Assembly: GCA_034437615.1 (NCBI GenBank)
Contig: DAOTTW010000246.1
Span: 1 to 9,089, forward strand
Source: DAOTTW01 sp034437615
GTDB lineage: Bacteria > Chloroflexota > Anaerolineae > Aggregatilineales > Phototrophicaceae
Direction: 5' to 3'
Length of the DNA stretch: 9,089 nt
Below, one piece after another: positions 1-5,712 of this stretch (positions are counted from its first letter, which is position 1; each line of letters opens with the position of its first letter). The translations under genes and the position numbers were made by a program. Under the pieces are notes generated by a model, which searched no databases, was not told where the DNA came from, and worked only from the letters and a program-made list of their open reading frames with translations.

Positions 1-115
1 TATGGGTGTAATTCGCTCGCATTGGGTGATTGGTGAGGACGGTACGATCATTGATGAGCAACTGAAGGTCAGCCCGAAAAAGAGCGTGGAAAAAGCGCTG
101 AAGGCGCTGGCCTAG
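1..115 (+). CDS. bcp: Thioredoxin-dependent peroxiredoxin Q (Bcp), C-terminal fragment
   Basis: Only the last 37 codons are present, read from base 2 and ending in TAG at 113-115; the 5' part lies outside the window. The peptide begins MGVIRSHWVIGEDGTIID and ends in a lysine- and alanine-rich helix (VEKALKALA). In the Bcp/PrxQ branch of the peroxiredoxins, a GV-x-RS-x-x-I-D-x-x-G-x-I strand followed by a short helix closes the thioredoxin fold, and this matches well. Such enzymes reduce hydrogen peroxide and organic hydroperoxides in the cytoplasm using thioredoxin. The peroxidatic cysteine would be upstream and cannot be seen. The gene converges on rplL with a shared terminator between them. 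The family call is fairly firm; the fragment is too short to exclude another peroxiredoxin subclass. Confidence 0.75.
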   Translation, partial: MGVIRSHWVIGEDGTIIDEQLKVSPKKSVEKALKALA

Positions 116-124
116 CGTAAAACA

Positions 125-153
125 AAAACAGCCAGCGCGAAGCTGGCTGTTTT
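125..153. terminator. Bidirectional intrinsic terminator between bcp and rplL
   Basis: A perfect 12-bp inverted repeat, AAAACAGCCAGC (125-136) and GCTGGCTGTTTT (142-153), flanks a 5-nt loop. On the + strand the stem ends in TTTTCG just after the bcp stop; on the - strand it runs into a T-rich tail (TTTTTGTTTT). It therefore can terminate both converging transcripts. A 9-bp direct repeat GGGTCGGCA lies just downstream (159-167 and 188-196) with no clear role. Confidence 0.9.
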
Positions 154-200
154 CGTGCGGGTCGGCACATCTAACTATGATATGGTTGGGTCGGCAGCGC

Positions 201-602
201 TTACTTGACTTCGATGACAGCCCCGGCTTCTTCCAGCTTGCCCTTCGCGTCCTCGATAGCGTCCTTGCTGACCTGCTCCAACACGGTCGAAGGCGCACCT
301 TCCACCAGTTCCTTTGCTTCCTTCAGGCCAAGATTGGTGATAGCACGAATCGCCTTGATGACGTTGATCTTCTTCGGGCCGATTTCCTTCAGGATCAGGT
401 CAAATTCCGTTTGTTCTTCTACTTCTTCCTCAGCGGCGGCGGGCGCAGCGCCCATACCAGCCATCATGCCAGGGGCCATCATCATGCCGCCACCCGTAGC
501 GGCCTCTACGCCGAGCGTTTCTTCTAGCTTGGTCTTTAGTTCGGAGGCTTCCAGCAGCGTCAGGCTGCTAATTTGTTCCACCAATGCGTCGATGTCTGCC
601 AT
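201..602 (-). CDS. rplL: 50S ribosomal protein L7/L12
   Basis: 133 residues, close to the usual ~120-130. L7/L12 forms dimers that hang from L10 on the ribosomal stalk and recruit and stimulate translation GTPases. The N-terminal dimerisation domain is at about 1-33, a flexible hinge at 34-62, and the globular C-terminal domain at about 65-133, with the family patterns TEFDLILKEIGPKKINVIK and LGLKEAKELVEGAP visible. The start at 602 has a good Shine-Dalgarno (GAGAGGA, 8-nt spacing), almost the same as that of rplJ. It is the second gene of the rplJL operon, 88 bp after the rplJ stop, and ends at the terminator at 125-153. The hinge is unusual: it carries seven methionines within residues 40-50 where the family normally has alanine and proline. 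Confidence 0.97.
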   Translation of the reverse strand: MADIDALVEQISSLTLLEASELKTKLEETLGVEAATGGGMMMAPGMMAGMGAAPAAAEEEVEEQTEFDLILKEIGPKKINVIKAIRAITNLGLKEAKELVEGAPSTVLEQVSKDAIEDAKGKLEEAGAVIEVK

Positions 603-690
603 CGTCTAATTCCTCTCGTGTCGTATTTGGTCTTATCTGTTTTCGGTTAACGCTGTCTTGACTGTTGCTTATTCACACACGGCTTGCACA

Positions 691-1296
691 CTAGGCGGCT
701 TCGTCGCTGCTGCCCTCGCCACCTTCGGCTTCCTGCTTGGCGACCCAGGCTTGCAGCACGTTGACCAACTGCGCGTCGGCGGCCTGCAAGACGTTGACAA
801 CGCCCGCGTTGGCCTGATACAGCACGTTGACCAGTTGTTGCTGCGGCTGAACCAGCATCCCGATAATCTGCGCTTGCAGTTCCGGCAACGTCGGCAGTGT
901 CGTCACTGCTTCGACGCCTGCCGCGTCCAGGATTTGCTGACCGCCCAGCACGCCGCCCTTGATGCTGAACACATCCGGTTCTAGCTTGGCTTCGCTGATG
1001 TATTCGGTCAGGGCCTTCGCCACACCGGGGAAGTTATCCATACCGAAAATGATAGCCGTTGTGCCTTGCAGAATATCCGAGGGCACAACCGATTCGACCT
1101 GCTCTAGCGCCTTCGTCATCAGCGTATTTTTCGCCACAACGTAAGCGCCACCAGCCTCACGAATGCGCTTGCGGATTTCCTGCACCTGCGGCACGCTCAG
1201 CTTATCTACATGCACCACAGCGAAGCCGCTACTGCCTTCAAGCATCTGCACGTAGGTGCTGACAAGCTCTTGTTTTCGTTGACGTGAAATCGGCAT
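691..1296 (-). CDS. rplJ: 50S ribosomal protein L10 with extended C-terminal L12-binding helix
   Basis: 201 residues from the ATG at 1296 (MPISRQRKQELV). An open frame continues upstream to 1389, but that stretch is the regulatory leader RNA; the start at 1296 is supported by a Shine-Dalgarno (AGAGGA, about 9-nt spacing) and by the usual L10 N-terminus. L10 anchors the L7/L12 dimers to 23S rRNA and also represses its own operon. The RNA-binding globular domain covers about 1-135 (VVAKNTLMTKAL, LQGTTAIIFG, VLGGQ). The C-terminal helix at 140-185 contains hydrophobic 5-mers repeated every 11 residues: IIGML (144), LVNVL (155), VVNVL (166), LVNVL (177). An acidic tail (EGGEGSSDEAA) follows. The family usually has about 170-180 residues, and the surplus lies mostly in these repeats and the tail. 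The gene is not preceded by rplK-rplA, nor rplL followed by rpoB, as in many bacteria. Confidence 0.96.
   Translation of the reverse strand: MPISRQRKQELVSTYVQMLEGSSGFAVVHVDKLSVPQVQEIRKRIREAGGAYVVAKNTLMTKALEQVESVVPSDILQGTTAIIFGMDNFPGVAKALTEYISEAKLEPDVFSIKGGVLGGQQILDAAGVEAVTTLPTLPELQAQIIGMLVQPQQQLVNVLYQANAGVVNVLQAADAQLVNVLQAWVAKQEAEGGEGSSDEAA
752..850 (-). repeat. Three 33-bp tandem repeats inside rplJ
   Basis: Three in-frame 33-bp units start at 752, 785 and 818 (+ strand), each with a core close to ACGTTGAC. They encode the 11-residue repeats of the L10 C-terminal helix. The units have diverged in sequence but keep exact 33-bp spacing, which fits old duplication within the gene rather than a recent slippage event. 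Confidence 0.8.
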
Positions 1297-1345
1297 CGTT
1301 GCCGTCCTCTCTACGTGTTTTGACTTCGAGCGCACTGCCCAAACC

Positions 1346-1377
1346 AAAAAAAGCGACCCACAAACACCGAGGTCGCT
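1346..1377 (-). terminator. Attenuator terminator of the rplJL leader
   Basis: On the - strand AGCGACC (1377-1371) pairs with GGTCGCT (1358-1352) around a 12-nt loop, and seven consecutive T residues follow (1352-1346). It sits about 50 bp upstream of the rplJ start and downstream of the promoter, so it must be read through to express the operon. The ACCTCGG at 1373-1367, which spans the 5' arm and loop, is perfectly complementary to CCGAGGT at 1422-1416 in the leader, giving an alternative antiterminator pairing. Confidence 0.88.
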
Positions 1378-1494
1378 CATTAAGCGCAATCTGTCTTAAT
1401 GGCGTGGAGTGGTTTACCTCGGCTGGATATTAAGGGCTGGTTGCCCACCAACTGTCTACGGTCATGCGGGTTGCCCGCATCTGTTGTAGTTCAG
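1378..1494 (-). promoter_or_regulatory. Ribosomal protein L10 leader RNA (autoregulatory)
   Basis: Downstream of the promoter the - strand carries a perfect hairpin ATGCGGG-CAA-CCCGCAT (1480-1464), followed at once by ACCGTAGACAG (1462-1452) and, after an internal GGGC/GCCC stem-loop, by GCCGAGGT (1423-1416). This order and these sequences match what I recall of the L10 leader family found upstream of rplJ in Bacillus and relatives, where the L10(L12) complex binds. CCGAGGT can pair either within the leader fold or with ACCTCGG in the terminator at 1346-1377. In the Bacillus model, protein binding stabilises the leader fold, frees the terminator and shuts off excess synthesis. The same logic is inferred here. 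Confidence 0.85.
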
Positions 1495-1531
1495 AAAGAC
1501 GATTATAGTCAGCGTCTGTGCATCACGTCAA
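1495..1531 (-). promoter_or_regulatory. Sigma-70 promoter of rplJ-rplL
   Basis: On the - strand a -35 box TTGACG (1531-1526) and a perfect -10 box TATAAT (1507-1502) are separated by 18 bp. An AT-rich stretch (AAATAATT) lies just upstream of the -35 box and could act as a weak UP element. The start of transcription would be near 1495, giving a leader of about 200 nt before the rplJ ATG. Confidence 0.85.
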
Positions 1532-1603
1532 GCGCGGAATTATTTGGTTGTGCATCTCAACGCAAGCGCGAGCCATCTGCGGACGCCATTCTTATGGAGA
1601 TAT

Positions 1604-1684
1604 GAAAACGGATTCATAGGTGCGCAATGCATTGCGCCCAGAGCTTAGCACGCTAAGCCCCTGCAATCATACAGGTCCGTTTTC
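1604..1684. repeat. Composite palindromic element with outer 9-bp inverted repeat
   Basis: Outer arms GAAAACGGA (1604-1612) and TCCGTTTTC (1676-1684) are exact inverted repeats enclosing three hairpins in a row: a 16-bp perfect palindrome GCGCAATGCATTGCGC (1622-1637); GCTTAG-CACG-CTAAGC (1643-1658); and CCTG/CAGG around 8 nt (1660-1675). The whole folds on paper as a four-way junction on either strand. It lies 18 bp after the mccB stop and 70 bp upstream of the rplJ promoter. The A-rich and T-rich ends of the outer stem suggest it ends the mccB transcript, but the T tract is only four long. It lacks a T-loop motif and a 7-nt anticodon loop, so it is not a tRNA. A REP- or MITE-like element or a structured RNA are alternatives. 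Confidence 0.6.
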
Positions 1685-1702
1685 GTTTATCCATTAGCGT
1701 CC

Positions 1703-3322
1703 CTACATGCGAAAGACGCCGTAGGTGGTCTCAGCCAGTGGTTTATTCAAGCACGCGCTGAGCGCCAAACCCAACACGCGCCGCGTCTGCGGTGGATCAA
1801 GGATGCCGTCATCCCACAGGCGTGCTGTGCTGTAATACGGGCTGCCTTCACGTTCGTATTTATCCAGAATGGGCTGCTTGAATGCGGCCTGTGCGTCGTC
1901 GCTCATATCAGACTCACCACGCCGCGCCAATTGGTCGCGCTTGATGGTCAGCAGCACATTCGCCGCCTGCTCACCGCCCATCACACTGATACGCGCATTC
2001 GGCCACATCCACAGGAAGCGCGGCGAATAGCCCCGACCACACATGGCGTAATTGCCCGCGCCAAAGCTGCCCCCGATAACGACGGTCAGCTTGGGCACAT
2101 TGGCATTGGCGACGGCGTGCACCATCTTCGCGCCGTCTCTGGCGATGCCGCCGTTCTCGTAGTGCTTGCCGACCATAAAGCCCGTCACGTTTTGCAGAAA
2201 AAGCAGCGGAATATTGCGCGTCGTGCACAGTTCGACGAAGTGAGCGCCCTTCAACGCGCTCTCGCTGAACAGCACGCCATTATTCGCGATGATGCCCACC
2301 GGATAGCCTTCGATGTGCGCAAAGCCAGTGACTAGCGTCGTGCCATAATTGGCCTTGAATTCACGTAGGCGGCTGCCGTCCACAATGCGGGCGATCACTT
2401 CTCGCACGTCGAACGCCTCGCGAAAGCTGGTGGGGATGACGCTATAGAGTTCTTCGGGGCTATAAAGCGGTTCTTCCGGCGCTTTCACATCCAATGTGAT
2501 GCGTTTGCGGCGGTTCAGCGTGGCCACGATGTCGCGCAAAATCTGTAGCGCGTGCTCGTCATCCTCGGCGTAGTGGTCGGCCACGCCGGAGATGTGCGTA
2601 TGCACATACGCGCCACCCAAGTCCTCTGCGCTGACCTCTTCGCCCGTTGCCGCCTTCACCAGCGGCGGCCCGCCCAGGAAGATAGTACCAGTTTTTTTAA
2701 CAATCACAGTTTCATCAGACATAGCGGGGACATAGGCACCGCCTGCGGTGCAACTGCCCATGACTGCCGCAAGTTGTGGGATGCCTGCGGCGCTCATACG
2801 CGCCTGATTGTAGAAGATGCGCCCGAAATCATCGACATCCGGGAACACTTCATCCTGCATCGGCAGAAACGCGCCGCCGCTGTCCACCAGATAGATGCAG
2901 GGCAGGTTGTTTTCCAGCGCGATTTGCTGCGCACGCAGGTGCTTACGCACAGTCATGGGGTAATAGCTGCCGCCCTTCACGGTGGCGTCGTTGGCGATAA
3001 TCAGGCATTCCACGCCGCTGACGCGCCCGATGCCTGCAACCACCCCGGCGGCGGGTGTCCAATCGTCGTAGAGTTCCCAGGCGGCCAGCGGTGCGATTTC
3101 CAGAAAGGGCGAAGCGGGGTCTAGCAGTTTGTCGATGCGGTCGCGGACGAAGAGCTTGCCCTGTTCGCTGTGGCGCTGACGGTATTTTTCGCCGCCGCCC
3201 TGTCGCACCTGCGCCAGACGTTCGCGTAATTCCTGTGCGAGTGCTCGGTTAGCGTCAGCGTTTTGTCGGCTGCGGTCGTCCTGTGGGCTGATGTGGCTGT
3301 CGATGATTTCGGCTGTGACCAT
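1703..3322 (-). CDS. mccB: Acyl-CoA carboxylase carboxyltransferase (beta) subunit, methylcrotonyl-CoA carboxylase type
   Basis: 539 residues, the normal size for an MCC beta subunit. These cytoplasmic subunits pass the carboxyl group from carboxybiotin to an acyl-CoA; in leucine breakdown the substrate is 3-methylcrotonyl-CoA. The N-terminal crotonase-like half includes YLVDSGGAFLPMQDEVFPD (144-162) and the oxyanion segment GSCTAGGAYVPAMSD (189-203). GGPPLVKAATGEEVSAEDLG (217-236) and the final GVFRM are typical of MCC rather than propionyl-CoA carboxylase. The second half carries LFLQNVTGFMVG (374-385) and GGSFGAGNYAMCGR (417-430). The ATG at 3322 has AAGGA about 10 nt upstream. The biotin carboxylase/BCCP alpha subunit and other leucine-pathway genes are not adjacent on either side, so the partner must be encoded elsewhere. 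Geranyl-CoA carboxylase is a possible alternative. Confidence 0.9.
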   Translation of the reverse strand: MVTAEIIDSHISPQDDRSRQNADANRALAQELRERLAQVRQGGGEKYRQRHSEQGKLFVRDRIDKLLDPASPFLEIAPLAAWELYDDWTPAAGVVAGIGRVSGVECLIIANDATVKGGSYYPMTVRKHLRAQQIALENNLPCIYLVDSGGAFLPMQDEVFPDVDDFGRIFYNQARMSAAGIPQLAAVMGSCTAGGAYVPAMSDETVIVKKTGTIFLGGPPLVKAATGEEVSAEDLGGAYVHTHISGVADHYAEDDEHALQILRDIVATLNRRKRITLDVKAPEEPLYSPEELYSVIPTSFREAFDVREVIARIVDGSRLREFKANYGTTLVTGFAHIEGYPVGIIANNGVLFSESALKGAHFVELCTTRNIPLLFLQNVTGFMVGKHYENGGIARDGAKMVHAVANANVPKLTVVIGGSFGAGNYAMCGRGYSPRFLWMWPNARISVMGGEQAANVLLTIKRDQLARRGESDMSDDAQAAFKQPILDKYEREGSPYYSTARLWDDGILDPPQTRRVLGLALSACLNKPLAETTYGVFRM

Positions 3323-3430
3323 GTGCTATCAATCCTTGAATGTTGTCTTTTTTAGCAAGTTGTTTTGCAAAAATCGTGCCATAAGTTGCGTGAGCATGTC
3401 GGCATTTCAGCGCGTCAGCAGACAACCTTT

Positions 3431-3462
3431 TGCTGATTGGCTGATCTGCTGATTGGCTGACG
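3431..3462. repeat. Two tandem 16-bp repeats upstream of glsB
   Basis: TGCTGATTGGCTGATC (3431-3446) is followed directly by TGCTGATTGGCTGACG (3447-3462); the first 14 bases are identical. A TCAGCA at 3415-3420 forms an inverted repeat with the TGCTGA that opens the first unit. The repeats lie about 43 bp upstream of the glsB -35 box, in the 250-bp gap between divergent mccB and glsB. They could be an operator pair or simple slippage; no regulator is identified. Confidence 0.7.
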
Positions 3463-3504
3463 TACTCCTTCGCCATTTTAGCGCAGAATGGGTCAGATGG
3501 CGGT

Positions 3505-3533
3505 TTGCAGAAAATGCTGAATACGTTCATAAT
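3505..3533 (+). promoter_or_regulatory. Probable sigma-70 promoter of the GlsB-like gene
   Basis: TTGCAG (3505-3510) and CATAAT (3528-3533) are separated by exactly 17 bp, each one or two bases from consensus. Transcription would begin near 3540, giving a leader of about 33 nt that includes the strong Shine-Dalgarno ACGGAGGAC. Confidence 0.65.
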
Positions 3534-3572
3534 TGGGGTACTGTATTGCACACAAACGGAGGACAAAACCAC

Positions 3573-3854
3573 ATGGATATTACAGTTGGACAATTGCTGG
3601 CATGGGTCGTCGTCGGCGCACTGGCTGGCGCACTGGCCACCGCACTGACCAAGCGCTCACGCAAAATCCGTATTCTGGACGTTGGCAACATCGCGATTGG
3701 CATGATCGGCGCGATTGTCGGCGGCTTGCTATTCCAGGTGCTAGACATCAACATCGGCGCAGACCTGGTCTTCAGCTTTGCCGATGTGCTGTCGGCCTTC
3801 ATCGGGTCGCTGATTGTCGTGGTGGCGCTATGGGCCTACCATCGGGGCCGCTAA
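3573..3854 (+). CDS. GlsB/YeaQ/YmgE-type small stress membrane protein
   Basis: 93 residues from the ATG at 3573, chosen because GGAGGA sits at the right distance (about 9 nt) and the peptide then begins directly at the first membrane helix; a longer frame from 3453 would start inside the promoter. Three hydrophobic segments are seen at about 7-25 (WVVVGALAGALATAL), 38-57 (GNIAIGMIGAIVGGLLFQVL) and 66-87 (VFSFADVLSAFIGSLIVVVAL), separated by a basic loop (TKRSRKIR) and ending in HRGR. The glycine-rich GALAG and GMIGAIVGG motifs are typical of the transglycosylase-associated (PF04226) family. Members are often induced by stress in other bacteria, but their molecular activity is not settled. 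Its stop codon overlaps that of the converging peptidase gene. Confidence 0.85.
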   Translation: MDITVGQLLAWVVVGALAGALATALTKRSRKIRILDVGNIAIGMIGAIVGGLLFQVLDINIGADLVFSFADVLSAFIGSLIVVVALWAYHRGR

Positions 3855-4888
3855 CCCGCTAGCAGATCACGCAGGCGGTCATGTGGCAACGCATAGACGG
3901 TGTTGCCGCCGCGCCCCTGCATGGTGGTTGCCGCCGTTAGTGAATTATAAACGGCTTCTTCCACACATTCGACCACCGCCAGAAACAATTCATCTAAGAT
4001 GCGGCTGCTATCCACGCGCTGAATGTCGCTGACCACATCGACACCATGCCCGCGCTGATTCGCTGTGCTGAAGGCAATCACAAAATCACCGCTGCCATCC
4101 TGACAACTGCTACCTGTGCGCCCCAAACCGAACGCGGCGCGCTGCGTCAAGCGCTCAAGCTGCTGTACGGTCAGGGGGGCATCCGTCGCCAACACAATCA
4201 TCACGGAGCCGGGGCCGACCTGTGGCTGAGCGACATCCGCCAGCAGACGACCCACAGGCACGCCGCCCACCGTCAACAATTCACGCCGCCCGAAGTTGGT
4301 TTGTAGCAACGCGCCGACTGTATAGCCCGCTGCCTGACGCGATGCTGTGCCGATGCCGCCCTTAAAACGATAGCAGATCGTGCCCGTACCCGCGCCGACA
4401 CAGCCTTCAGCCACCGGGCCAGCGCTAGCGTTGGCGATAGCATTTGACACGTCTTGCTCGGTCACGTGGCGGGCGCGGATGTCGTTCAGGAAGCCGTCGT
4501 TGCATTCGCCCACAACCGGATTCACGGTGCCTGCGCTATCCAGCCCGATGCGCGGATTCTGCGCCAGCATATACGTCACCAGCGCATCAGCCACACGCGG
4601 CACATTCAGCGTATTCGTCAGCAGGATCGGCGTTTCGATGCTGCCTAGCTCGCGGATTTGCTCAAAGCCGGTTGGTTTGCCGAAGCCGTTGATGCGCTGC
4701 ACGGCTGCGGGCACTTTTGCTTCAAACAGGTTGCCGCCATGTGGCAGAATGGCCGTTACACCTGTGCGCACATCGTCACCTCGTATCAGGGTCGTATGGC
4801 CCACCAGCACGCCGTCCACATCGGTGATGGCGTTATGCTGGCCTGTGGGCAGGCTGCCGGGTGACAGCCCAAAATCGCGTATTCGCAT
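3851..4888 (-). CDS. P1-family peptidase, DmpA/BapA-like self-processing aminopeptidase
   Basis: 345 residues, in the normal range for peptidase family P1 (Ntn-hydrolase-like). DmpA and its relatives are made as inactive precursors that cleave themselves in front of a serine or threonine, which then becomes the N-terminal nucleophile; they release N-terminal D-, L- or beta-amino acids from small peptides. Family features seen: ITDVDGVLVGHTTL (21-34), LTNTLNVPRVADAL (90-103), VVGECNDGFLND (125-136), GCVGAGTGTICYRFKGGIG (162-180) and GLGRTGSSCQDGSGDFVIAF (254-273). By analogy the self-cleavage is expected before Ser266 in DGSGD. No signal peptide is seen, so it is probably cytoplasmic. The ATG at 4888 follows GGGGG with 5-nt spacing. 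The natural substrate cannot be told from sequence. Confidence 0.9.
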   Translation of the reverse strand: MRIRDFGLSPGSLPTGQHNAITDVDGVLVGHTTLIRGDDVRTGVTAILPHGGNLFEAKVPAAVQRINGFGKPTGFEQIRELGSIETPILLTNTLNVPRVADALVTYMLAQNPRIGLDSAGTVNPVVGECNDGFLNDIRARHVTEQDVSNAIANASAGPVAEGCVGAGTGTICYRFKGGIGTASRQAAGYTVGALLQTNFGRRELLTVGGVPVGRLLADVAQPQVGPGSVMIVLATDAPLTVQQLERLTQRAAFGLGRTGSSCQDGSGDFVIAFSTANQRGHGVDVVSDIQRVDSSRILDELFLAVVECVEEAVYNSLTAATTMQGRGGNTVYALPHDRLRDLLAG

Positions 4889-5097
4889 TGCATCCCCCTT
4901 GTTGTTTTTGCCCTAATTTAGCCCGAATCCCCCCAAAAGTTGAGGCTCTGACGGCCATTCCCATCAGATGTTCACGCAGGTCGGGTATAATTGTCATGTT
5001 GTGATGCAACCCAGCGCACCACTTCACGTACAGTCTGAGTAGGCTGTGCGCACGCATTTTTCATACAAAGCGTTACAGACGATATTGGGGGCCTACT
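4889..5097. promoter_or_regulatory. Divergent intergenic region between the peptidase and the ECF sigma gene
   Basis: This 209-bp gap must hold promoters for both outward-facing genes. On the + strand a perfect TATAAT is present at 4986-4991, but no good -35 box lies 16-18 bp upstream, so its role is uncertain. No convincing ECF-type autoregulatory promoter (GGAAC/GTC) or - strand promoter could be picked by eye. The sigma gene's ribosome binding site (GGGGG, 5087-5091) is at the right end. Confidence 0.35.
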
Positions 5098-5709
5098 GTG
5101 TCCGAACCTGATCCGAAGATACTTGAATGGATTTCGCTCGCCAAAGAAGGCGATCAGGACGCCTTCTCCGAAATTGTCTACACATTTCAGGATAACGTTT
5201 ACAACCTGTGCTATCGGATGCTGAGCGAACATACCGAAGCCGAAGATGCGACGCAAGAAGCGTTCATCCGGGCGTTTATGAACCTGCACCGCTATGATAC
5301 GCAGCGCCCATTTAAAACCTGGTTACTGTCGATTGCCAGCAACCATTGTATCGACCGACTACGCAAGCGGCGCATGAAATACCTATCGCTGGATGAGCCG
5401 ATGCCATCGGGCACGGCGCTGGCGCTCAGTAGCGATGAACCCGGCCCAGAAATTGCGGCCATTCAGCAAGAGCGCGGCAACGAACTCCAGCTATTGTTAG
5501 ACGAACTGCGGCCAGATGACCGAGCAGCCATTATCCTGCGCTATTGGTACGATTACTCGTATGTGGAAATAGCAGAGACGATGGAGACAACCGAAAGCGC
5601 CATTAAGAGCCGCCTGTTCCGTGCGCGGCGTGCCCTGGCCGAAAAACTGGATGCTCTGCGCTCATCGAATGATGACAGCCCGACAAGCCCCCTGCTAGAA
5701 GGGACCTAG
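5098..5709 (+). CDS. ECF-type RNA polymerase sigma factor (sigma-70 family, RpoE-like)
   Basis: 203 residues. The GTG at 5098 is taken as start because the run GGGGG lies 6 nt upstream, no in-frame ATG is near, and the next methionine is residue 41, inside region 2. Region 2 spans about 20-92 with LCYRMLSEHTEAEDATQEAF and PFKTWLLSIASNHCIDRLRK, which contact core polymerase and the -10 element. A variable linker (95-125) follows. Region 4 spans about 128-183, with the helix-turn-helix YVEIAETMETTESAIKSRL for -35 recognition. Regions 1 and 3 are missing, as in all ECF (group 4) factors. The tail after 186 is short and polar. The next gene starts 3 bp after its stop and has its Shine-Dalgarno within this gene's last codons, so the two are co-transcribed. 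Promoter specificity cannot be read from the protein. Confidence 0.95.
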   Translation: MSEPDPKILEWISLAKEGDQDAFSEIVYTFQDNVYNLCYRMLSEHTEAEDATQEAFIRAFMNLHRYDTQRPFKTWLLSIASNHCIDRLRKRRMKYLSLDEPMPSGTALALSSDEPGPEIAAIQQERGNELQLLLDELRPDDRAAIILRYWYDYSYVEIAETMETTESAIKSRLFRARRALAEKLDALRSSNDDSPTSPLLEGT

Positions 5710-5712
5710 ACC

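Noticed and set aside
159..196. Direct repeat GGGTCGGCA downstream of the bcp terminator
   Set aside because: Only 9 bp and without further symmetry; it may well be chance.
205..609. Long + strand reading frames opposite rplL, and similar ones opposite mccB, the peptidase and htrA
   Set aside because: They are antisense shadows of well-supported genes, with serine/alanine- or arginine-rich compositions typical of frame artefacts.
1297..1389. In-frame N-terminal extension of L10 starting at 1389
   Set aside because: This stretch is the attenuator and 5' leader; the internal ATG at 1296 has a proper Shine-Dalgarno and gives the standard L10 N-terminus.
1604..1684. tRNA gene
   Set aside because: The element folds like a cloverleaf and has tRNA size, but it lacks the GGTTCRA T-loop, a 7-nt anticodon loop and the conserved D-arm bases on either strand.
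3453..3572. N-terminal extension of the GlsB-like protein from 3453
   Set aside because: It would begin upstream of the promoter at 3505-3533; the ATG at 3573 has a strong Shine-Dalgarno and starts directly at the first membrane helix.
4986..4991. Perfect TATAAT as the promoter of the ECF sigma gene
   Set aside because: No acceptable -35 box at 16-18 bp and no extended -10 TG; kept only as a note in the intergenic entry.
4833..5057. Small - strand reading frame of 74 codons
   Set aside because: It overlaps the start of the peptidase gene and its promoter region, has no clear ribosome binding site, and its composition is not protein-like.
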